A DNA stretch of 64,000 nt from Trichormus variabilis 0441. Lineage in GTDB: Bacteria > Cyanobacteriota > Cyanobacteriia > Cyanobacteriales > Nostocaceae. A program made the translations under genes and the position numbers. The notes below the pieces were generated by a model. It did not search any database. It saw only the letters and a list, made by a program, of their open reading frames with translations, and was not told the DNA's origin. This document shows, piece by piece, positions 18,363 through 27,031 of this stretch (positions within the stretch are counted from its first letter, which is position 1; each line of letters begins with the position of its first letter). The stretch covers positions 6,142,501 through 6,206,500 of the forward strand of contig NZ_CP047242.1 of NCBI RefSeq assembly GCF_009856605.1, written 5' to 3'.

Positions 18363-19109
18363 CTAGTTTTCAACTGTGGGTATTTGTTCTACATAAGCTT
18401 CTGCTTGCAATGTGAGTTTGCCTGTTTCTGCTGCTAATTGCTGCACTCGCAAGCTCATTCCTTCTAAATCGAAGTTGCTTAAGTTTAAAATTTCGCTCGT
18501 TTGTTTTACTAAAGCTTGTGTCAACTCTGGTGATATTTCTTCACTGTCACCATAAGTGACATTCTCCAGCGTTACTGTTGTGCCATTAGCGCTAATATGG
18601 GGTTCGGCTGTAAAGGCAACTTGCTGCGGTTCGCTATTTTCTTCTAACAATATACTGGCATTTAGTGAAACTTTTCCCTCACCGGGTAGGCGAAAGTCTA
18701 TTTGTTGAGGTGTGACTGTTTTTAGTTGCCCATTAATATGGATTTTCTGACTTTGAATTTTGGAGATAATAAACTCAGAATTGAAGGCACGGTTGATATC
18801 TGATTCTGTTAAAACAACCCGCGCACTACCAACTGTAGGTTTAGTAAGTTCAATCTTACCAAATGCGGCACTTAAAGGATTAATAGCAACACTATTGACC
18901 TGCATTTTCATTTCCTCCACGCGGAGGTCTTTCTGCATAACCAAACCTTCACCATTAATCTCGACTGCATCCACCTGTCCTTGAACTAATTTCAGTGGAT
19001 CAGTTTTGATGCTCACATCTAAGTTATCTACTTCATCTAATTGGCTAGATAACCCAATTTCTGCCGCTTTATTCAGCGCTTGTTCTCCTAATCCGGGGGA
19101 ATCCGGCAT
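18363..19109 (-). CDS. DUF2993 (LmeA-like) family protein
   Basis: The product has 248 residues from the ATG at 19109 (MPDSPGLGEQALNKAAEIGL); a TTG lies six codons upstream. The repeated pattern of beta strands (LDVSIKTDPLKLVQGQVDAVEINGEG, then MKMQVNSVAINPLSAAFGKIEL) is the DUF2993 fold, related to lipid-binding proteins such as mycobacterial LmeA. No signal peptide is evident. Function is not established in cyanobacteria. It is the first gene of a two-gene operon with DUF2231. Confidence 0.8.
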   Translation of the reverse strand: MPDSPGLGEQALNKAAEIGLSSQLDEVDNLDVSIKTDPLKLVQGQVDAVEINGEGLVMQKDLRVEEMKMQVNSVAINPLSAAFGKIELTKPTVGSARVVLTESDINRAFNSEFIISKIQSQKIHINGQLKTVTPQQIDFRLPGEGKVSLNASILLEENSEPQQVAFTAEPHISANGTTVTLENVTYGDSEEISPELTQALVKQTSEILNLSNFDLEGMSLRVQQLAAETGKLTLQAEAYVEQIPTVEN

Positions 19110-19368
19110 TATTATTTGATCTCCCAAAATTTAAATATCCTTGAGTCAATTTAGACAACTAAAATAAATTTTTTATCTATCTAGAGATGGAATGAATATT
19201 GAATTGTTGTCCGCCTAAAAGTAGAAGTGTATTTTTCTGTAAAAAAATATTTGTTTTCTATCTTGAGTTACGTAGCTAATCGTTCAAAAGAAGGAGGAAA
19301 GTCTACAAAGAACTATGTCACTCTGAAAGAAGTTAAGAATCCGACTATTTTTCTGAGGAGAACCTAGA

Positions 19369-20424
19369 ATGGTATCAACTTTAGATGATACGAAGCGTAA
19401 TGCCATTGCTGAGAAATTAGCAGATGCCAAGCTTCTTCAAGAGTTACTAATTGAAAATGAGGAAAGATTTTTAAGAGAATCAACTGATAATGAAATCTCT
19501 AATCGCATTCGTGATTTCCTAGAAGATGACCGGAAAAACTTAGGCATTATAGAGACTGTCATTGTTCAATATGGTATACAAAAAGAACCAAGACAAACAG
19601 TCCGCGAAATGGTTGACCAAGTTCGCCAATTAATGCAGGGTTCCCAACTAAATTTCTTTGAAAAAGTAGCTCAACATGAGTTGCTGAAACACAAACAAGT
19701 TATGAGCGGTTTGCTGGTTCACAAAGCAGCCCAAAGAGTTGGTGCTGATGTGCTGGCTGCTATTGGCCCCTTAAATACAGTTAACTTTGAGAACCGCGCT
19801 CACCAAGAACAACTCAAAGGTATTTTAGAAATTTTGGGGGTTCGTGAACTCACCGGACAAGATGCAGATCAAGGTATTTGGGGACGAGTTCAAGATGCGA
19901 TCGCTGCTTTTAGTGGTGCAGTCGGTAGCGCAGTTACCCAAGGTTCTGATAAGCAAGATATGAATATCCAAGATGTGATCCGTATGGATCACAATAAGGT
20001 AAATATCTTGTTCACAGAACTACAACAAAGCAACGATCCTCAAAAAATCCAAGAGTATTTTGGTCAAATCTACAAGGATTTAACTGCTCACGCTGAAGCG
20101 GAAGAAGAAGTAGTTTATCCCAGAGTCCGTTCTTTCTACGGTGAAGGTGACACCCAAGAACTGTACGATGAACAAGCCGAAATGAAGCGCCTGTTAGAGC
20201 AAATCAAGGCTATCAGCCCCTCTGCTCCTGAATTCAAAGATAGAGTCAGACAGTTGGCTGATATCGTCATGGATCACGTCCGCCAAGAAGAAAGCACCTT
20301 GTTTGCTGCTATTCGCAACAACCTCAGTTCTGAACAAACTGAGCAATGGGCTACCGAATTCAAAGCCGCTAAGAGCAAAATTCAACAAAGATTAGGCGGT
20401 CAAGCTACCGGCGCAGGTGTTTAG
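19369..20424 (+). CDS. Hemerythrin HHE-domain protein with N-terminal helical domain
   Basis: The product has 351 residues. Residues about 200-345 form a hemerythrin-like HHE domain with the ligand pattern IRMDHNKVNILF, LTAHAEAEEEVVYPRV and IVMDHVRQEESTLFAAI, a non-heme di-iron site. The first ~185 residues are helical with further conserved His/Glu (NFFEKVAQHELLKHKQVMSG, HKAAQRVG, NRAHQEQLKGIL), resembling a second ferritin-like module. A ribosome-binding site CTGAGGAGA precedes the start. Likely role: oxygen or iron binding and stress protection. A strong terminator follows at 20464. Confidence 0.88.
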   Translation: MVSTLDDTKRNAIAEKLADAKLLQELLIENEERFLRESTDNEISNRIRDFLEDDRKNLGIIETVIVQYGIQKEPRQTVREMVDQVRQLMQGSQLNFFEKVAQHELLKHKQVMSGLLVHKAAQRVGADVLAAIGPLNTVNFENRAHQEQLKGILEILGVRELTGQDADQGIWGRVQDAIAAFSGAVGSAVTQGSDKQDMNIQDVIRMDHNKVNILFTELQQSNDPQKIQEYFGQIYKDLTAHAEAEEEVVYPRVRSFYGEGDTQELYDEQAEMKRLLEQIKAISPSAPEFKDRVRQLADIVMDHVRQEESTLFAAIRNNLSSEQTEQWATEFKAAKSKIQQRLGGQATGAGV

Positions 20425-20463
20425 AACTCAGCACTAGCTACCGCTAACATAATTGTTTTTGTT

Positions 20464-20498
20464 GCCCGCCCACTCCTTGCTTTATGGAGTGGGCGGGC
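20464..20498 (+). terminator. Rho-independent terminator of the hemerythrin gene
   Basis: A perfect 13-bp stem (GCCCGCCCACTCC with its complement) closes a 9-base loop and is followed by TGTTTTGTT. It lies 40 bp after the hemerythrin stop codon. Confidence 0.9.
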
Positions 20499-20578
20499 TG
20501 TTTTGTTGATCATTGGGGCAGTCGATAGTTGCTTCTAAACTTATAATCAAAACAACATGGTCTCAGGAAATTGACATC

Positions 20579-20755
20579 ATGACTTATATCTCCCCAAAAA
20601 CACTTACTTGTGAAGATTTTCTCTGTCAATACCGAGACAATTCTCGTTATGAGTTAGCAGATGGAGAATTAATTGATATGGAACCCAATGGCCCCCACGA
20701 AACGGTGAGTGGCAAGTTGGCAACTCATGTCTGGACTGCAACTTCGTTTAGATGA
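20579..20755 (+). pseudogene. 5' fragment of a Uma2 (DUF820) gene
   Basis: The frame begins MTYISPKTLTCEDFLCQY and continues with RYELADGELIDMEPNGPHE, the typical opening of Uma2 proteins, then stops after 58 residues where the family is about 190 long. In another frame directly after, LQLRLDDIL is readable, so a frameshift plus a larger deletion is likely. No catalytic PD-(D/E)xK core remains. Confidence 0.75.
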
Positions 20756-20890
20756 CATTTTGCCTCGTTAAATGCAATTTTTCCAGTGCGATTCTCGTCA
20801 ACATTGCAAAAAATCTGTGAAGGCGATCGCTCTTGGCGGTTCCTATGAATGATAATTTTAAGCATTGGGAACCCTTAACAATCGAAGTTT

Positions 20891-21577
20891 ATGAACGCAG
20901 CCGACGATAAAACCATTGTTCGTGAGTATTTCAATTCCACGGGGTTTGACCGATGGAAACGCATTTATGGCGATGGCGAAGTCAACAAAGTCCAACTCGA
21001 CATCCGCAACGGTCATCAGCAAACGGTGGATAGTGTCATCGGCTGGCTAAAAAATGACGGCAATTTAGCGGAGTTATCAATTTGTGACGCTGGCTGTGGC
21101 GTGGGTAGTCTCAGCATTCCCCTAGCGACAGAGGGCGCTAAAGTCTACGCCAGCGACATTTCCGAGAAAATGGTAGAAGAAGGCAAGCAACGAGCCTTAG
21201 AAACCTTGGGAAATGCTGAAAATCCGACCTTTGCTGTGCAGGATCTAGAATCCTTGAGTGGTAGTTATCACACTGTGATTTGCTTGGATGTACTAATTCA
21301 CTACCCCCAAGAAAAAGCTGATGAAATGATTTCTCACCTCTGTTCTTTGGCACAGTCTAGAATCATTCTCAGTTTTGCACCCAAAACCTGCGCCTTGACT
21401 TTACTTAAGAAAATTGGCAGTTTCTTTCCTGGCCCAAGTAAAACCACCCGCGCCTATCTACACCGTGAAGCCGATGTCATCAAAATTTTAGAAAGCAACG
21501 GCTTTGCTATTCAAAGAAAAGAGTTTACTAAAACTCGCTTCTACTTCTCCCGCATATTAGAAGCAACACGCCCTTGA
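20891..21577 (+). CDS. chlM: Magnesium-protoporphyrin IX methyltransferase ChlM
   Basis: The 228-residue class I methyltransferase starts MNAADDKTIVREYFNSTGFDRW, the typical ChlM N-terminus (EYFNSTGFDRW-KIYG). The AdoMet loop is LSICDAGCGVGSLSIPLA, and ICLDVLIHYPQEKADEM follows. It methylates the C13 propionate of Mg-protoporphyrin IX in chlorophyll synthesis at the thylakoid/envelope surface. It stands alone between a broken Uma2 gene and a repeat-rich spacer. Confidence 0.95.
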   Translation: MNAADDKTIVREYFNSTGFDRWKRIYGDGEVNKVQLDIRNGHQQTVDSVIGWLKNDGNLAELSICDAGCGVGSLSIPLATEGAKVYASDISEKMVEEGKQRALETLGNAENPTFAVQDLESLSGSYHTVICLDVLIHYPQEKADEMISHLCSLAQSRIILSFAPKTCALTLLKKIGSFFPGPSKTTRAYLHREADVIKILESNGFAIQRKEFTKTRFYFSRILEATRP

Positions 21578-21580
21578 ATT

Positions 21581-21720
21581 AGAGATTGGGGGCAGGGAGC
21601 AGGGGAGCAGGGGGCAGGGGAGGCAGGGGAGGCAGGGGGAGAACTTACTCCAAGATTTTCGCCCAAGCCCCAATCCCCAATTCCCAGTCCCCAATCCCCA
21701 TTACCCAATTCCCAATCCCC
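21581..21720. repeat. Dense short tandem repeats
   Basis: GGGGCAGGGGAGCA-type repeats are followed by CCCCAATCCCCAA and CCCAATTCCC repeats. They end at the start codon of the nucleoside hydrolase gene, leaving no normal ribosome-binding site. Confidence 0.75.
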
Positions 21721-21721
21721 A

Positions 21722-22648
21722 ATGCGTAAATTTATCATCGATACAGATACCGCCTCAGATGATGCTGTCGCGCTGATTATGGCGCATCACTGGCCGGATG
21801 TGGAAATTGTGGCGGTAACAATTGTCAATGGTAACGTCCCTGTTGAGCAGGGAGTCAAGAACGCTTTATACACAATTGAAGTATGCAGCGCCTCCACACC
21901 TGTATATGTCGGCTGTGCCAAGCCGATGCTACGGGAATCTCGTTATGCTGATTGGTTTCACGGCAAAGATGGTATGGGTAATATGTACTACCCAGAAGCA
22001 AAAAGCAAGCCAGAATTAGCACACGCTACTGATGCAATTATTGAGATTATCAAACAATACCCTGGTGAAATTACTTTGGTGACGCTGGGGCCGTTGACAA
22101 ATATTGCTACCGCATTGCTAAAAGCGCCGGATATTGCCCAACTAGTTCAGCGTTGCGTGATTATGGGTGGTGCAGCGAATACAGTGGGTAATGTGACACC
22201 TGCGGCCGAATACAACATTTGGGTAGACCCGGAAGCCGCCAAGATTGTCTTTCATAGTGGAATGCCGATGGAGATGGTCGGTTGGGAGTTGAGCCGTCAC
22301 GATGCGGCGTTGACTTTTGCAGAAGTAGAAACCGTGATGAATTTCGGCACAGACAGGGCGCGTTTAGCGATGGAGTGTAACAAGACAGCTTTGGATGTTG
22401 CCATGAAAAGGCAAGGTGCTGTTGGTCTTACCTTAGCTGATCCTGTAGCGATCGCAGTTGCGCTTGATCCAGATATTGTTACACGTCAAGGAAAATACTT
22501 TGTAGATGTGGAAATTACGAGCGAACTAACTAGAGGTGCTACAGTCGTTGATGAGCTAGGAGTGCTAAATAAAAAGCCAAATATGAATGTAATTTGGGCA
22601 ATAAATGTGATGCGATGGAAAGAAATTTTGTATTTTTGTTTACACTAG
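21722..22648 (+). CDS. Nucleoside hydrolase (inosine/uridine-preferring type)
   Basis: The product has 308 residues. It opens MRKFIIDTDTASDDAVALIMA, the DxDxxxDD calcium site of nucleoside hydrolases. TLGPLTNIATAL, VIMGGAANTVGNVTPAAEYNIWVDPEAA (the second metal-binding region) and LADPVAIAVALDPD follow. It hydrolyses the N-glycosidic bond of ribonucleosides for base salvage. The substrate range cannot be fixed from sequence. The start lies directly after tandem repeats. Confidence 0.92.
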   Translation: MRKFIIDTDTASDDAVALIMAHHWPDVEIVAVTIVNGNVPVEQGVKNALYTIEVCSASTPVYVGCAKPMLRESRYADWFHGKDGMGNMYYPEAKSKPELAHATDAIIEIIKQYPGEITLVTLGPLTNIATALLKAPDIAQLVQRCVIMGGAANTVGNVTPAAEYNIWVDPEAAKIVFHSGMPMEMVGWELSRHDAALTFAEVETVMNFGTDRARLAMECNKTALDVAMKRQGAVGLTLADPVAIAVALDPDIVTRQGKYFVDVEITSELTRGATVVDELGVLNKKPNMNVIWAINVMRWKEILYFCLH

Positions 22649-22699
22649 TCTGAATTGGAGTAGGGAAAGATTACACCAACTCCCTTTAATTTTGTAGTG

Positions 22700-22775
22700 C
22701 TTGCGCTTCCCGTAGGATATTTTGAATTTTGAATTTTGTACTCCTGCGGAGAACCCGAAGGGAATTTTGAATTGT
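22700..22775. repeat. Dispersed TTTTGAA repeat unit
   Basis: The unit contains TTTTGAATTTTGTACTCC and GCGGAGAACCCGAAGG, nearly identical to 17740-17788. It lies between the nucleoside hydrolase and the next gene. Confidence 0.65.
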
Positions 22776-22837
22776 TACTGGAACCTTTGGCAAAGTGAGG
22801 TTAAAATCACAAGCAAGGTGTAAATCTGGAGTGGAAC

Positions 22838-23326
22838 ATGAAGACTGCTGAAAAGTTAGCTACAGGTTGGCTATTAACACTCGGATTCATGTTTTTGACG
22901 GTATCTGTCTCTGCGATAATTCAAAGAAATACGATGCTCAAGCCCATCGCCACGGGTGAAAATGAAGAGTTGGTACAGGAGTACGTGAACAGAGATGCTC
23001 TTAATGCCCTGGATAATACTGCTACCCAAGGTGTAATTTTCGGCGTACCCACGATGATTTTGGGGGTATGGTTGGGTGTGGGAATGTATTTACAAAACAA
23101 AAACTCTAAAAAGGCTCTTCAACAACAATTAAGCGATCGCCTACAATCGGTTTTTTATCAGATGATTCAAGAAAATCAAGGACGCATCACAGTTTTAGGT
23201 TTTGCGATGCAGTCACAACTACCTGCAACCGTTGCTAGAGAATATTTAGACTATAAAGCTAAAGAATTCAACGCTAATTTTAAAGTCAATGAGGAAGGCT
23301 CGGTATCATATCATTTTGATGTCTAA
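22838..23326 (+). CDS. Conserved hypothetical membrane protein
   Basis: The product has 162 residues with two membrane segments (WLLTLGFMFLTVSVSAII at about 10-28 and GVIFGVPTMILGVWLGVGMYL at about 64-85). A cytosolic C-terminal part has LQSVFYQMIQENQGRITVLGFAM. The C-terminus resembles winged-helix-like segments found in cyanobacterial hypothetical proteins, but I do not recognise a named family. It lies 11 bp before the DUF423 gene and is probably co-transcribed with it. Confidence 0.7.
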   Translation: MKTAEKLATGWLLTLGFMFLTVSVSAIIQRNTMLKPIATGENEELVQEYVNRDALNALDNTATQGVIFGVPTMILGVWLGVGMYLQNKNSKKALQQQLSDRLQSVFYQMIQENQGRITVLGFAMQSQLPATVAREYLDYKAKEFNANFKVNEEGSVSYHFDV

Positions 23327-23337
23327 TTCCCCATCTA

Positions 23338-23718
23338 ATGACGCAGATTTTTGTTAGCATAGCTGCCATTTTAGGCGGTTTGTCCGTTGCCGCCGGGGCT
23401 TTCGCTTCCCATGCCCTGCGAGAAAGAATTAGTGAGCGATCGCTAGAAATCTTCGACACTGGCGCTCGCTACCAAATGTATCATGCCCTTGCGCTTTTGT
23501 TCGTAGCTGTCCTCATCAGTCGCACCCCAAACCCACCCACCACCTTGTTAGCTAGTGGATGGTTATTCATCATCGGTGTGGCAATTTTTTCTGGCAGCCT
23601 GTATGCCCTCAGTTTAACTGGAGTTAAAATCTTAGGGGCAATCACTCCCCTCGGCGGTGTCGCCTTTTTGCTTGGCTGGGGCGCGTTAGCTGTTGCCGCT
23701 TTTAGTTTAAAGTTTTAA
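23338..23718 (+). CDS. DUF423 family membrane protein
   Basis: The 126-residue protein has four membrane segments. The leading AAILGGLSVAAGAFASHAL with ISERSLEIFDTGARYQMYHALALL is the DUF423 (YgdD) signature. Function is unknown. It lies close behind the preceding membrane protein gene. Confidence 0.9.
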   Translation: MTQIFVSIAAILGGLSVAAGAFASHALRERISERSLEIFDTGARYQMYHALALLFVAVLISRTPNPPTTLLASGWLFIIGVAIFSGSLYALSLTGVKILGAITPLGGVAFLLGWGALAVAAFSLKF

Positions 23719-23799
23719 CTGTGCAGTCTCTCAAATTTGAATAGTGCTGAGTAGTTTTAGGGAACAACAAAAAATAAATTATCCGAAATTCATGGTTTA

Positions 23800-23864
23800 G
23801 TAGGGTGCGTCAGTGCCATAGAATCTAACTATACTCAGAAATTATTCATACTGACGCACACTAC
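23800..23864. repeat. 65-bp fold-back repeat, copy 1
   Basis: GTAGGGTGCGTCAG at the left end and CTGACGCACACTAC at the right end are inverted repeats with one mismatch, over exactly 65 bp. Copies of the same length and ends occur at 43709-43773 and 50846-50910. It looks like a miniature inverted-repeat element. Confidence 0.75.
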
Positions 23865-23893
23865 ATTTTGGATATTTTTTTATCTGGAAGTCC

Positions 23894-23923
23894 CTTACCT
23901 CACTCAGGGCTGAGTGAGGTAAG
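23894..23923. terminator. Perfect hairpin between convergent genes
   Basis: A 13-bp perfect stem (CTTACCTCACTCA with its complement) around a GGGC loop lies between the DUF423 gene and the end of rca. It probably ends transcription from both sides, although the flanking T-runs are weak. Confidence 0.65.
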
Positions 23924-23939
23924 ATACCACTTCTACAGC

Positions 23940-25184
23940 TTAGTTTTTGTCATTTGGTCGTTGAATAATTGTCTCCACAACCCGCCGCTTACCTTTCGGG
24001 TCTATCCCTACCAAGCGCACATACTCACCCTCATAATCAACTAAGCAAGCCTCTAGTGTTGAAATAGCATCTGACTCTGCATCAATATGCAGAGTACCGC
24101 AACTTTGCCAAGAACCCGTGCGGAAGCGGCGTGCATCTACGTGTTCAAAAGTAATTTTGTGACCTTGAGACAAGATTTGCCGGATTTGTTCTTGGGTTTC
24201 TAAACTCAAATGAGTATTAGATGTCTCTCGCTTGTGAGAACTATTATTGACTGGCTGAATCATGGGCGCTTCAGGCGGTGGCGCTGCTTGATAACCCCTC
24301 CCGCGATTCAATCGATTATACTCATCCACTAGCTGAGAATTGTCTACCCGTTGTTGTTCACCCAACACCAAGTTACCAGACTCGATCAAATGAGCAAGGC
24401 TGAAATCTGGCTTTTTAAATTCTGGCGGCGCTTCTACGCTGTTCACAACACGTAGAGATATACGTTCAAACCCAACTTGATGGATAAAGTCGCGGATTTG
24501 TTCGTCGTAAATTCGAGAACGTAAAGCGCTAAAAAAGTCAATCGATTGCTTGGGGAAAGTATCAACTAATTGTTCAATTTCTCGTTTTGAGAGTCCATCC
24601 TCAGCAAAAATCCCCCCGACAATTCCCACCTTATCATCGCGGTTGGGTTCCCAATAGAATTTCTCCATCCGTCCATCCCGAATCAATGGTGCGTAGAGAG
24701 TAGAAAAATCATTACCTGTCACGATAATGGGGACACGCCGTATCGGGTTGGAATCATAACTACCGGGTAACTGTACATCTGTGGGATTATCGGCAATATT
24801 CATCAGTGTGGCATTTACCAACTGAGTATTTACAGTATATTGCGTACCTTCATCAAAGCGTCCTGCACCTGCATCTAAATCGTTAATCATCAGCACGCAC
24901 ATTTTACCCCGCACTTTAATCAGTTCTGCCGTTTCCCGATAGCGCAGCCGAATCAACCGGGCTGGGTCTCCCGCATCGGGACTTTCCAATTCACCGCCGG
25001 AGATGAGTGTGACTTCAATACCCATCTTCTCAAAAGCTAACTCACACTGAAAGGTTTTCCCTTCTCCTTTACGTCCATGAATCCCTAAAATTAAGGGAAC
25101 TCGCACACCAGGAATATTTAAAAAGTTTTTGGTGATGTGAACAGCAAGTTTATCCAGAAAGCGCGGAGCGATATAATAACTCAT
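23940..25184 (-). CDS. rca: RuBisCO activase with C-terminal small-subunit-like domain
   Basis: The product has 414 residues. The AAA+ core occupies about 1-290: Walker A GIHGRKGEGKTF, Walker B VLMINDLDAGAG and the arginine region LIRDGRMEKFYWEP. A linker rich in Pro/Ala follows, then a C-terminal SSUL domain (about 325-410) with ITFEHVDARRFRTGSWQSC and CLVDYEGEYVRLVGIDPKGKRRV, resembling RbcS. Such activases remove inhibitory sugar phosphates from RuBisCO, and the SSUL module tethers RuBisCO or the activase in carboxysomes. It is 1.5 kb from rbcS and on the same strand. Confidence 0.95.
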   Translation of the reverse strand: MSYYIAPRFLDKLAVHITKNFLNIPGVRVPLILGIHGRKGEGKTFQCELAFEKMGIEVTLISGGELESPDAGDPARLIRLRYRETAELIKVRGKMCVLMINDLDAGAGRFDEGTQYTVNTQLVNATLMNIADNPTDVQLPGSYDSNPIRRVPIIVTGNDFSTLYAPLIRDGRMEKFYWEPNRDDKVGIVGGIFAEDGLSKREIEQLVDTFPKQSIDFFSALRSRIYDEQIRDFIHQVGFERISLRVVNSVEAPPEFKKPDFSLAHLIESGNLVLGEQQRVDNSQLVDEYNRLNRGRGYQAAPPPEAPMIQPVNNSSHKRETSNTHLSLETQEQIRQILSQGHKITFEHVDARRFRTGSWQSCGTLHIDAESDAISTLEACLVDYEGEYVRLVGIDPKGKRRVVETIIQRPNDKN

Positions 25185-25274
25185 AAAATTTATGACTGGT
25201 GATGCTTCAATAATTAATGCTAAGTTTTTTTGGTATCTATTGTTGATTAATCTTTTGGTAGATATCCATACTCA

Positions 25275-25349
25275 CTACCACAAACGCTGTATAGCTTCAA
25301 TTACATCAGGTAAGTGTTGAGATGCTTCGGACAAAGTAATTTGTGTCAT
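25275..25349 (-). pseudogene. Fragment of a Phd/YefM-type antitoxin gene
   Basis: A 24-codon frame starting MTQITLSEASQHLPDVIEAI resembles the N-terminus of Phd-like antitoxins, then ends at TAG. It lies directly downstream of the Uma2 fragment. No toxin frame is present. Confidence 0.45.
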
Positions 25350-25378
25350 GATTTTTACCTGTTATCTCTACATAGATG

Positions 25379-25710
25379 TTAACAAAAACGCTTTGACAGT
25401 TGTTGTACAAATATCTCATGTTCTGGAAAGTTTAAGCCTTGTCGTAGCACAGCTAAAACTTGTGTTATTTGGCGTTGCTGAATTGAGGTATGAAAATTAA
25501 AAATTCCATTTCTCAAACTCTTACTCTTTGCGCCTCTGCGCCTCTGCGTGAGACAAAAATCATCCCACTAATCAGCAACGCCTGTTATTTCTCCAGTTAA
25601 TAATGCAGCAGTATCTAACCATAACCCAGGAAAAACAAAACTTTTGATGATACCGTTTGTATCTGAAGCTGTCATGGACACAAGCATCAAAGGAGTGTTA
25701 CTGCATTTAG
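25379..25710 (-). pseudogene. 3' part of a Uma2 gene, split by a MITE
   Basis: On the minus strand, the piece NGIIKSFVFPGLWLDTAALL runs into a stop inside the inserted repeat. Beyond the repeat the frame resumes with QVLAVLRQGLNFPEHEIFVQ and ends at TAA 25379. Removing the repeat and one 8-bp duplication restores one uninterrupted reading frame (TGEI joined to TQVLAVL). These are typical Uma2 C-terminal sequences. The N-terminal two thirds of the gene are absent, since the SGNH hydrolase gene ends at 25727. Confidence 0.8.
25471..25582. mobile_element. 112-bp MITE with 8-bp target duplication
   Basis: The unit starts GGCGTTGCTGA and ends TCAGCAACGCC, perfect 11-bp terminal inverted repeats. 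TGTTATTT flanks it on both sides (25463-25470 and 25583-25590) as a target-site duplication. It contains no open frame and must have been moved by a transposase in trans. It sits inside a Uma2 gene remnant, whose frame is restored when it is removed. Confidence 0.88.
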
Positions 25711-25726
25711 TATATATCAAGGATTT

Positions 25727-26347
25727 TTATCTAAACCAATTTAACCAAGCGTCCCAATTCTCTACAATTCTGGCAAATTCTCCATAACCTCCAGCTTGGG
25801 GATGCACACCATCATTAGCCTTAGCTTCATGTAGCCAAACACTTGGTTTTTCTAATAATGGAAAAACATCTAAATAAGGCACATCCAAATCTTGACAAAC
25901 TAAAGCTAGCTGTTGAGATAAATCAATAGTTCTTCGTCTTCTTCCTGGGTCTTGCTGTTCTATATATGGTGCTGGACTAATCATTAAAACAGGATATAAC
26001 TTTTTCGCTTGAGTTAAAATTTCTCGTGTATTTTTGATAGATTCAGCAATACTCACACGAGGTTTACCATTTTCTAGAGTTGTATCGTTTAATCCAAAAG
26101 AGAATACAACTCTTCCATCATATTCCTTCGGTAATCGTAGCGATACTTCTTGTAACCAACGCTTGGCTATATCACTGCTGGTATCTCGCCTAATACCTAA
26201 ATTATAGTAGGTAATATCGTAACCTTTTTTATTAGCATTAACGCATACTCTACCTGTCCAACCAAGATACTCAGGGTCACCAGTACCATTAACGAAAGAG
26301 TCGCCAACAAAACAAATTCTGATTTGAGGTTTAGATTGTTTCGTCAC
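25727..26347 (-). CDS. SGNH/GDSL-type hydrolase
   Basis: The product has about 206 residues. Block I reads ICFVGDSFVNGTG (catalytic Ser), block III SFGLNDTT (G-x-N-D) and block V DGVHPQAGGYGEFA (catalytic Asp-x-x-His). These make a complete SGNH catalytic set for an esterase or lipase-like enzyme of unknown substrate. A GTG at 26347 has an AGGAGA ribosome-binding site six bases upstream and is preferred; an ATG at 26377 is the alternative. It lies between rca and rbcS but has no known role in carbon fixation. Confidence 0.88.
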   Translation of the reverse strand: MTKQSKPQIRICFVGDSFVNGTGDPEYLGWTGRVCVNANKKGYDITYYNLGIRRDTSSDIAKRWLQEVSLRLPKEYDGRVVFSFGLNDTTLENGKPRVSIAESIKNTREILTQAKKLYPVLMISPAPYIEQQDPGRRRRTIDLSQQLALVCQDLDVPYLDVFPLLEKPSVWLHEAKANDGVHPQAGGYGEFARIVENWDAWLNWFR

Positions 26348-26416
26348 TATATCTCCTGTGGGTAAACTGTGGTGCATCTGACTTGCACATTCTTTCCTGT
26401 TAGCCGTTAACTACTG

Positions 26417-26541
26417 ATACCAATTCTCTATGAAGTTGCGCCGAATAAATGATGTAGAGACGTTGTATGCAACGTCTCTACAGTACAGAATAAAGAGCAT
26501 CTATGGCTACGCCAGACAAGCTACATCAAGAAACGGTATTA
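26417..26541. repeat. Interspersed fold-back repeat (about 125 bp), copy 1
   Basis: The unit begins ATACCAATTCTCTATGAAG, carries a perfect 13-bp central hairpin (TGTAGAGACGTTG with its complement, 26453-26482) and ends AAGAAACGGTATT. An inverted relative lies at 62911-63012, sharing the ends, the central hairpin and the TACAGTxCAGAATAAAG stretch. Confidence 0.75.
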
Positions 26542-26577
26542 CACCCTCACACCCCTATACCCTCACACTAAACCTGT

Positions 26578-26611
26578 TATAAAAAAAGAGAGGTAAACTC
26601 ATCTACCTCTC
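26578..26611 (-). terminator. Terminator of the rbcLXS operon
   Basis: Read on the minus strand, an 8-bp stem (GAGAGGTA with its complement) is followed by seven Ts (complement of 26581-26587). It lies about 35 bp after the rbcS stop. Confidence 0.85.
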
Positions 26612-26645
26612 CTTAACGGATAAATTATTTAAACCAAATCAGCTT

Positions 26646-26975
26646 TTAGTATCTGCTGGGTTTGTGAACGATGAAGCTGAGGACTTGGCACTGCTTGATG
26701 TTGTCAAATCCTACAACACGGATGTAGTGACCAGGATATTGAGAACGGCAAGCTTGAACTTCACCCAAAACTTCACGAGATGTTTTAGCGCCGAACAAAG
26801 GTAGCTTCCACAGTGTCCAGTAAAATTCGGTAGGTTCAGAAGCTTCGTTGAACTCAACGGCTGGAATGTAGCCTTGGCTCAAAATGTACTGGACTTGCTT
26901 TTCGATTTGAACGTCGGTGAGGGGGGGTAAGTAAGAAAGGGTTTCGTAACGACGCTCTTTTGGTAAGGTTTGCAT
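26646..26975 (-). CDS. rbcS: RuBisCO small subunit
   Basis: The product has 109 residues, the usual form IB cyanobacterial size. It begins [20 protein letters not shown] and includes [22 protein letters not shown] and [22 protein letters not shown]. Eight copies cap the L8 core of RuBisCO in the carboxysome. It is the third gene of rbcL-rbcX-rbcS, with a 56-bp gap to rbcX, and a terminator follows. Confidence 0.97.
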   Translation of the reverse strand: MQTLPKERRYETLSYLPPLTDVQIEKQVQYILSQGYIPAVEFNEASEPTEFYWTLWKLPLFGAKTSREVLGEVQACRSQYPGHYIRVVGFDNIKQCQVLSFIVHKPSRY

Positions 26976-27031
26976 AGCTGGTGATAATTGGTTGCTATTG
27001 GAAAATAAGTACTTATGCTGGCCTAACTGGA

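Noticed and set aside
20513..20578. N-terminal extension of the Uma2 fragment
   Set aside because: It begins at a non-ATG codon and has no family similarity; the Uma2 start MTYIS at 20579 is convincing.
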